Positions 5,248-5,689 of a stretch of 5,689 nucleotides of DNA are shown here, piece after piece. Position 1 is the first letter of the stretch. The number at the start of each line of letters is the position of its first letter. The notes below the pieces were generated by a model that made no database searches, was not told the DNA's origin, and saw only the letters and a list, made by a program, of their open reading frames with translations. The DNA comes from Microcoleaceae cyanobacterium UBA11344 (lineage in GTDB: Bacteria; Cyanobacteriota; Cyanobacteriia; Cyanobacteriales; Microcoleaceae): the NCBI GenBank assembly GCA_003483675.1, contig DMYK01000255.1, positions 1 to 5,689 on the forward strand, in the 5' to 3' direction. The translations under genes and the position numbers were made by a program.

Positions 5248-5353
5248 CAGAAAAGGAATTTCTGTTTCTAATTGCTGAAAACCCCACAGCATCTAATTTT
5301 CACTGCATTATTCTAAAGTCTTGCCGACCCTTATGGATCGGTGGAACCTTTAA

Positions 5354-5382
5354 TTTATATGGAACTTGCCAACTTTTTTGAA
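5354..5382 (-). promoter_or_regulatory. Possible hup promoter
   Basis: On the minus strand, TTCAAA (5382-5377, four of six matches to TTGACA) and TATAAA (5359-5354, five of six to TATAAT) are 17 bases apart. Transcription would start near 5347 and give a leader of about 275 bases that includes the palindrome. The region is A/T-rich, so chance matches are likely. Confidence 0.3.
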
Positions 5383-5494
5383 TTAATCCCAAAATTTAGG
5401 TAGAAAAACACCACCTCAGAGAGAAAATTTCTCGCCTCGGTGGATTTGAGCTGAGGAAAAAAGGAAAAACAGAAGGAATAAAGTGTCATTTGTC

Positions 5495-5532
5495 AAGGGA
5501 AGAAGGAAAAAATTTTTCCCTCTTCCTTTTTT
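5495..5532 (+). terminator. Terminator-like hairpin with T-run
   Basis: Bases 5495-5511 pair with 5513-5529 with one mismatch (5504/5520) and one G-T pair (5497/5527); the central part is GGAAAAA/TTTTTCC. Six T (5527-5532) follow on the plus strand. The shape suits a Rho-independent terminator, but no plus-strand gene ends just before it, so it may simply be a repeat. The preceding TGTCATT TGTCAAG (5484-5497) again shows seven-base periodicity. Confidence 0.4.
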
Positions 5533-5535
5533 GTA

Positions 5536-5586
5536 CCCTTCGACTACGCTCAGGGTACGTGGTGGCCCCTGAGCGTAGTCGAAGGG
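5536..5586. repeat. Inverted repeat, 20-bp perfect arms
   Basis: CCCTTCGACTACGCTCAGGG (5536-5555) is repeated inverted without mismatch at 5567-5586; the loop is 11 bases. A second, competing inverted repeat GTACCC/GGGTAC (5533-5538 with 5553-5558) is nested in the left arm, and another GGGTACC follows at 5592-5598. The CTTCGACTACGCTCAG core is a dispersed repeat type familiar from cyanobacterial gaps. Confidence 0.85.
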
Positions 5587-5602
5587 CGAGCGGGTACCGC
5601 AA

Positions 5603-5689
5603 CTGACTACTGACTAATGACTACTGACTACTGACTACTGACTACTGACTACTGACTACTGACTACTGACTACTGACTAATGACTAATG
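5603..5689. repeat. Heptamer tandem array (CTGACTA/ATGACTA), twelve units, running off the window
   Basis: Twelve complete seven-base units fill 5603-5686; a thirteenth begins at 5687 and is cut by the window end. Ten units are CTGACTA; units 3 and 12 are ATGACTA, and the partial one starts ATG. The homogeneity suggests recent expansion by slippage, in contrast to the more diverged arrays at 3473 and 3604. There is no spacer diversity, so it is not a CRISPR array. Confidence 0.95.

Larger units (their letters stand above)
5072..5602. other. Gene-free region upstream of hup
   Basis: No convincing gene is seen. From hup outwards it holds the ribosome binding site, a perfect 24-bp palindrome (5224-5247), a possible promoter (5354-5382), a hairpin at 5411-5443 (CCACC/GGTGG outer, GAGAAA/TTTCTC inner), a long stem ending in a T-run (5495-5532), a 20-bp inverted repeat (5536-5586) and the start of a heptamer array. 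The outer half, from about 5400, looks like piled-up dispersed repeats. Confidence 0.65.

Noticed and set aside
5068..5292. 74-codon open frame on the minus strand upstream of hup
   Set aside because: It overlaps the hup ribosome binding site and start, runs through the 24-bp palindrome, has a proline-rich unconvincing composition and no ribosome binding site of its own.

Overview
The window looks like a piece of a filamentous cyanobacterial chromosome, probably an Oscillatoria/Microcoleus/Tychonema-type organism. The grounds are six HIP1 octamers (GCGATCGC at 74, 476, 1682, 2129, 3027 and 4020), short tandem heptanucleotide repeats of the (A/C/T)TGACTA family at three places, many imperfect hairpin repeats of types common in these genomes, and a ComEC C-terminus of the cyanobacterial kind. 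The genus is an inference; no marker gene fixes it.

Layout. Plus strand: the 3' end of a ComEC/Rec2 DNA-uptake channel gene (2-640); a tRNA-Ser(CGA) gene (818-902) behind a perfect TATAAT box; about 490 bases without a gene, packed with hairpins (903-1390); and a short unknown gene broken by one in-frame TGA (1391-1801). Minus strand, read right to left: a HU-type DNA-binding protein gene (5071-4781) with a strong ribosome binding site; a threonine-phosphate decarboxylase gene cobD (4780-3629) that follows it in the same frame with only the HU stop codon between; and a FAD/NAD(P) oxidoreductase gene (3462-1984) that has the fold of dihydrolipoamide/mercuric reductases but lacks their redox-active cysteines. 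The two gene groups converge at 1802-1983, a short gap of repeat hairpins. The right end (5072-5689) has no gene; it holds a probable HU leader, a perfect 24-bp palindrome, a hairpin with a T-run, a 20-bp inverted repeat and a heptamer array that runs off the window.

How the genes work together. No shared pathway is evident. HU is nucleoid architecture, CobD makes the aminopropanol phosphate arm of the (pseudo)cobalamin nucleotide loop, and the oxidoreductase has no assigned substrate. hup and cobD may be co-transcribed and translationally coupled because nothing separates them. The oxidoreductase is set apart from cobD by two opposed heptamer arrays.

No convincing new defence, mobile or CRISPR-like system is visible. 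The most interesting points are the disulfide-less oxidoreductase, the hup/cobD junction without any ATG for cobD, the heptamer arrays that end cobD and abut the next start codon, the ComEC domain that has lost its metal-binding motifs, and the palindrome upstream of hup.
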